Assembly: GCA_005882715.1 (NCBI GenBank)
Contig: VBEI01000127.1
Coordinates: forward strand, 1 to 15,414
Length of the DNA stretch: 15,414 nt
DNA from: Chloroflexota bacterium
GTDB lineage: Bacteria > Chloroflexota > Dehalococcoidia > SM23-28-2 > RBG-16-64-32
Direction of reading: 5' to 3'
Each line of letters opens with the position of its first letter. The first letter of the stretch is position 1. Of the stretch, positions 12,547 through 15,414 are shown in pieces. Below the pieces are notes generated by a model that saw only the letters and a program-made list of their open reading frames with translations, was not told the DNA's origin and did no database searches. The translations under genes were made by a program, and so were the position numbers.

Positions 12547-13503
12547 TCACTGACTCTTCCGGCTCATCACGCCGCGCGCGGCTTCGGCGATGGCTTGCGG
12601 AGTAAGGCCGAAATACTCGAGGAGCTCTTCCCAGGTGCCGCTCGTGCCGTAGCGGTCGCGCATGCCGATGAAGGCGAGCGGAACGGGGTTCTCTTCAGCG
12701 AGCGTTTCGGCGACGAGCCCGCTGAGGCCGCCGTGGACAAAGTGGTCCTCAGCTGTCACTATAGCGCCCGTCTCTCTCGCGGCGCCGAGCAGTGCCTCGC
12801 GGTCGATGGGACGCAGTGAGGAGGCGTTCAGCACTCGAGTGGCAATTCCCTCACCGGCCAGGATTTCGGCCGCGTCGAGCGCCGCCTTCACCAGCTCCCC
12901 GCAGGCGATAAGGGTGACGTCCGAGCCGTCACGCAACCGGTCCCAGCGTCCAAGCTGGAAACGATAGCCGGAGTCATCGTAAATCACCGGCGTCTTCGGG
13001 CGAAGCGTGCGCATGTAGAACGGCCCTTCAGTCCGCGCGGCGGTCTCGATCGCTTGCTCGGCCTCGACGACGTCTGCCGGAAAGATAACTCGGAACGTAG
13101 GAATCGAGAGCATCAGCGCGAGGTCCTCAATCGCTTCGGCCGAAGCGCCGTCCTCGCCTGTTACAACGCCACCGTGGCTGGCCACGAGCTTCACGTTGGT
13201 CTGCGGCTGCCCGACCGCCATACGAAGCTGGTCGAAGCAGTGGCCAGGCGCGAAGACGGCGAAGCTGCTGCAAAAGGCGATCTTGCCACAGGCCGCGAGC
13301 CCGGCCGAGACGCCGATCATGTTCTGCTCAGCGACGCCGACGGGGAAGAAGCGCTCAGGAAACTCCTGCCCGAATTTGACGGCGGAGGTCGAGTAGCCGA
13401 GGTCCGCATCTATACAAACGATGTCGAGACCCTCCCGACAAAGTCGGACGAGCGTCGGCCCGAGAGCAGTGCGGGTGGCCTCGCTGCGGGCGGTCCGGAC
13501 CAT
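12547..13503 (-). CDS. Transketolase, C-terminal subunit (Pyr and C-terminal domains)
   Basis: This 318-residue protein is the second half of a split transketolase, which moves two-carbon units between sugar phosphates using thiamine pyrophosphate. The pyrimidine-binding domain has GVAEQNMIGVSAGLA, where Glu59 activates the cofactor, then SSFAVFAPGHCFDQLR and SHGGVVTGEDGASAEAIEDLAL. The C-terminal domain begins near residue 190 and includes DVTLIACGELV and the typical TAEDHFVHGGLSG. The ATG at 13503 shares one base with the stop of the N-terminal subunit gene (TGATG), so the subunits are made in equal amounts by coupled translation. A 1-deoxyxylulose-5-phosphate synthase-like or other two-carbon transfer role cannot be fully excluded. 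Confidence 0.94.
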   Translation of the reverse strand: MVRTARSEATRTALGPTLVRLCREGLDIVCIDADLGYSTSAVKFGQEFPERFFPVGVAEQNMIGVSAGLAACGKIAFCSSFAVFAPGHCFDQLRMAVGQPQTNVKLVASHGGVVTGEDGASAEAIEDLALMLSIPTFRVIFPADVVEAEQAIETAARTEGPFYMRTLRPKTPVIYDDSGYRFQLGRWDRLRDGSDVTLIACGELVKAALDAAEILAGEGIATRVLNASSLRPIDREALLGAARETGAIVTAEDHFVHGGLSGLVAETLAEENPVPLAFIGMRDRYGTSGTWEELLEYFGLTPQAIAEAARGVMSRKSQ

Positions 13504-14411
13504 CAGTCAGCCAACTCCTTAAGGGCCTGCTCGAGCTGTTCCGGCGAAGGCGCCTTGCCGTGGAAGTCCGGGTTGTTCTCCATGAAGCTGACGCCTTTGC
13601 CCTTGATCGTCTCGCAGACCACTACGGATGGCCCGCCGGTGTGGGTCTTCGCAGCCTCAAGCGCTCGGATGATGGCCTCGAAGTCGTGGCCGTCGATATG
13701 CTGGGTGCTCCAGCCGAACGCTTTCCATTTATCCTCGAGCGGCTCCAGGTTCATGATGTTCGCCGTGTGACCGTCCTTCAGCACCCAGCCGCCCGGGCGC
13801 TGAGGGCGGCTGCCGTTGCCATCCGGAAATCGCTGGTAATCTGAAAAGCCGTCGTTCTGAATATGATTGCGGTCGACGATCGCGATCAGGTTCTCGGCGC
13901 GATGATGGGCCGAAGCCATCGCCGCCTCCCACGTTTGCCCTTCCTGGCAGTCGCCGTCCGAGAGCAGGCAGAAGACGTGATAATCGCGGCCGTCCAGTCG
14001 CCCGGCCAGAGCGTGGCCCAGCGAGAACGAGAGTCCCATGCCGAGCGCGCCGGCCGACATCTCGACGCCCGGCGGCTTCTGCATGATGGTGTGTCCCTGG
14101 AGCTTACCGCCGAGCTTCCGGAAAGTCATGAGGTCTTCGACCGGGAAGTATCCCGCCTCCGCCATCGTCGAGTAGACCATCGGCGTGGCGTGGCCCTTGC
14201 TGACAATAAAACGGTCGCGGTCGGGCCAGAGCGGGTTCTGTGGGTCGTATCGCAGGACCCGGAAGTAGAGCGAGGTAGCGATTTCGACAGAGGAGAGAGA
14301 GCCGCCGGGGTGCCCGGAGTTGGCGTTGGCGGTCATCTGGACGATATGCCGCCGGATGCGTTTTGCGATGGACTTAAGTTCGTCGACGGAGACGGTCTGG
14401 GCGCGGGCCAA
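13503..14411 (-). CDS. Transketolase, N-terminal subunit (PP domain)
   Basis: This 302-residue protein is the diphosphate-binding half of the split transketolase. Motifs are NANSGHPGGSLSS (His34), FIVSKGHATPMVY (His74), GALGMGLSFSLGHAL, and the TPP/Mg motif SDGDCQEGQTWEAAM followed by IVDRNHIQNDG (about residues 151-188). The start is an unusual TTG at 14411, supported by AGGAG 7 nt upstream and by normal length; no ATG or GTG serves better. A TATAAT box lies 24 nt before the start. It diverges from the amidohydrolase gene. Domains split over two adjacent genes are common in archaea and several bacterial phyla. The enzyme would feed pentose phosphate metabolism. Confidence 0.95.
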   Translation of the reverse strand: MARAQTVSVDELKSIAKRIRRHIVQMTANANSGHPGGSLSSVEIATSLYFRVLRYDPQNPLWPDRDRFIVSKGHATPMVYSTMAEAGYFPVEDLMTFRKLGGKLQGHTIMQKPPGVEMSAGALGMGLSFSLGHALAGRLDGRDYHVFCLLSDGDCQEGQTWEAAMASAHHRAENLIAIVDRNHIQNDGFSDYQRFPDGNGSRPQRPGGWVLKDGHTANIMNLEPLEDKWKAFGWSTQHIDGHDFEAIIRALEAAKTHTGGPSVVVCETIKGKGVSFMENNPDFHGKAPSPEQLEQALKELAD

Positions 14412-14434
14412 ACAGGTACTCCTTCCGGTATGCC

Positions 14435-14440
14435 ATTATA
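14435..14440 (-). promoter_or_regulatory. -10 box of the transketolase operon
   Basis: A perfect TATAAT on the minus strand, giving a leader of about 17 nt that contains the AAGGAG ribosome binding site. The -35 region is poor. Confidence 0.6.
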
Positions 14441-14483
14441 CAGAATGACGTGCCGGTCCCGGAAACCGGCTGATTGCGGTCGT

Positions 14484-14515
14484 ATAGCAACGCTATGCGG
14501 ACCCGGTGCTATCAT
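14484..14515 (+). promoter_or_regulatory. Extended -10 promoter with dyad operator candidate for the amidohydrolase
   Basis: TGcTATCAT (14507-14515) is an extended -10 ending 6 nt before the GTG start codon, the geometry of a leaderless mRNA. A dyad ATAGC-AAC-GCTAT (14484-14496) lies over the -35 position. It could be a regulator-binding site. Confidence 0.5.
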
Positions 14516-14521
14516 CGCCGC

Positions 14522-15361
14522 GTGATAATCGACTTCCACACACACATCTTCCCGCAGGAGGTTCGCGAGAACCGCGAGGAATACCTGAAGCGCGATCGGA
14601 CGTTCGCCGAGATGTACGCGAACCCGAAGGCCAAGATCACGACGGCGGAAGAGCTGCTGCAGAGTATGGACGAGCACGGGGTCGACGTCAGCGTCGCGCT
14701 TGGGTTCGCCTGGCGAGAGCATGAGCTGTGTGTCCGCCACAACGATTACCTGCTGGAGGCGGCGGCGAAGAGCAAGGGGCGAATCGTAGCGTTCTGCACC
14801 GTGAACATGGCCGCGGACGAGGCGGCCGGAGAAATTGTTCGCTGCGCGAAGCTAGGCGCGAAGGGACTAGGCGAGCTTCGGCCCGAGAGCCAGGCATGGG
14901 ACTTGAACGGCGAGCCGGGGGCACGACTGGGCGCGCTGGCAAAGGAACACCAGTTTGTGCTGCTCTTTCACGTCACCGAAATCGGCGGTCATGAGTACGC
15001 AGGGAAGAATGGCCTCCAGCTCGGCGCGTTCTACCGATTCGCGATGGAGCATCCCGATTTGGCCATCGTTGGCGCACACTTCGCGGGAGGGCTTCCCTTT
15101 GCGATGCCCGAGGCGCCGCAGGTCTCGCTGACGGCATTCGCGGACACAGCCGCGCGTCGCTTCCTGTACCCCGAGACGGTGTACCAAGATGCGGTATCGC
15201 GTTGGGGAACCGAGCGCATACTACTAGGCAGCGATTTCCCGCTCGTCTCGCAGAAGGCGCAGATCGAGGAGGTGCGCGCGAATGTAAGCGGAGAGCGCGA
15301 GCAGAGACTCGTATTAGGCGAAAACGCGGCTCGACTGCTGCGACTAGACACGGATGCCTGA
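14522..15361 (+). CDS. Amidohydrolase-family (amidohydro_2 type) metal-dependent hydrolase or decarboxylase
   Basis: This 279-residue protein has the metal-dependent TIM-barrel fold of the amidohydro_2 group, which includes hydrolases and non-oxidative decarboxylases. Metal-site motifs are the N-terminal DFHTH (His6, His8), LFHVTE in the middle, VGAHFAGGLPF and the terminal LLGSDFPLVS with its Asp. Substrate unknown. The GTG at 14522 is chosen because the HxH motif then lies at the very N-terminus, as in the family, and because an extended -10 box ends 6 nt upstream with no ribosome binding site, implying a leaderless transcript. Its stop overlaps the start of thpR by 8 bp. Confidence 0.9.
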   Translation: MIIDFHTHIFPQEVRENREEYLKRDRTFAEMYANPKAKITTAEELLQSMDEHGVDVSVALGFAWREHELCVRHNDYLLEAAAKSKGRIVAFCTVNMAADEAAGEIVRCAKLGAKGLGELRPESQAWDLNGEPGARLGALAKEHQFVLLFHVTEIGGHEYAGKNGLQLGAFYRFAMEHPDLAIVGAHFAGGLPFAMPEAPQVSLTAFADTAARRFLYPETVYQDAVSRWGTERILLGSDFPLVSQKAQIEEVRANVSGEREQRLVLGENAARLLRLDTDA

Positions 15362-15414
15362 GTCCCTACGTTTGTTCCTGGCAATCGAGCTGCCCGGCGA
15401 GGTGCGCGAGGCGC
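15354..15414 (+). CDS. thpR: RNA 2',3'-cyclic phosphodiesterase (partial, runs off the right edge)
   Basis: The visible 20 residues read MPESLRLFLAIELPGEVREA. The RLFLAIELP segment followed by EVREA is the hallmark N-terminus of ThpR/LigT-type 2H phosphoesterases, which open 2',3'-cyclic phosphates on RNA ends. The two HxT/S motifs lie beyond the window. The ATG at 15354 overlaps the amidohydrolase stop by 8 bp, so the two genes are translationally coupled. Confidence 0.8.
   Translation, partial: MPESLRLFLAIELPGEVREA

Overview
The window is GC-rich, densely packed bacterial chromosome. Several features suggest a Chloroflexota, probably Dehalococcoidia-like, lineage: a very short bS22/COX24-type ribosomal protein, a split transketolase, -10 boxes placed for leaderless transcripts, a thiolase-like/DUF35 pair and a selenoprotein peroxiredoxin. 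This placement is inference, because no rRNA or other marker gene is present. There are no tRNA or rRNA genes, CRISPR arrays or insertion sequences.

Layout. Positions 1-181 (minus) hold a promoter, a TPP riboswitch and the first codons of a gene that runs off the left edge. A minus-strand block follows: DUF1963 protein, VOC/glyoxalase-fold protein, cupin (tightly spaced, transcribed from cupin to DUF1963), GNAT acetyltransferase and an SDR oxidoreductase. A heptanucleotide tandem repeat separates the SDR from a divergent orphan TIM-barrel-like gene. Next come a MerR-family regulator with a clear promoter and terminator, a convergent Flp-type pilin gene, and a two-gene minus-strand operon: a small membrane protein and a peroxiredoxin.

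The peroxiredoxin is the most striking item. Its frame is interrupted by a TGA exactly where the peroxidatic cysteine belongs, and a SECIS-like hairpin lies just downstream. It is best read as an intact selenoprotein of 152 residues that ordinary gene calling would truncate.

From 6.4 kb on the plus strand, proB and proA enclose four other genes: a retropepsin-like protease, a thiolase-superfamily protein lacking the catalytic Cys/His/Cys residues, its Zn-ribbon/OB-fold (DUF35) partner and a 31-residue bS22-like ribosomal protein. An acidic orphan protein follows proA. A CDF metal exporter and a split transketolase lie on the minus strand, with a strong strand-specific hairpin in the CDF leader. 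The window ends with a divergent amidohydrolase, probably leaderless, and the start of thpR.

Functional themes are proline synthesis (proB, proA), thiamine-regulated expression and a TPP-dependent transketolase, peroxide defence with selenium, and CoA-ester chemistry (thiolase-like plus DUF35). All functions are assigned by reading motifs; no database search was run.
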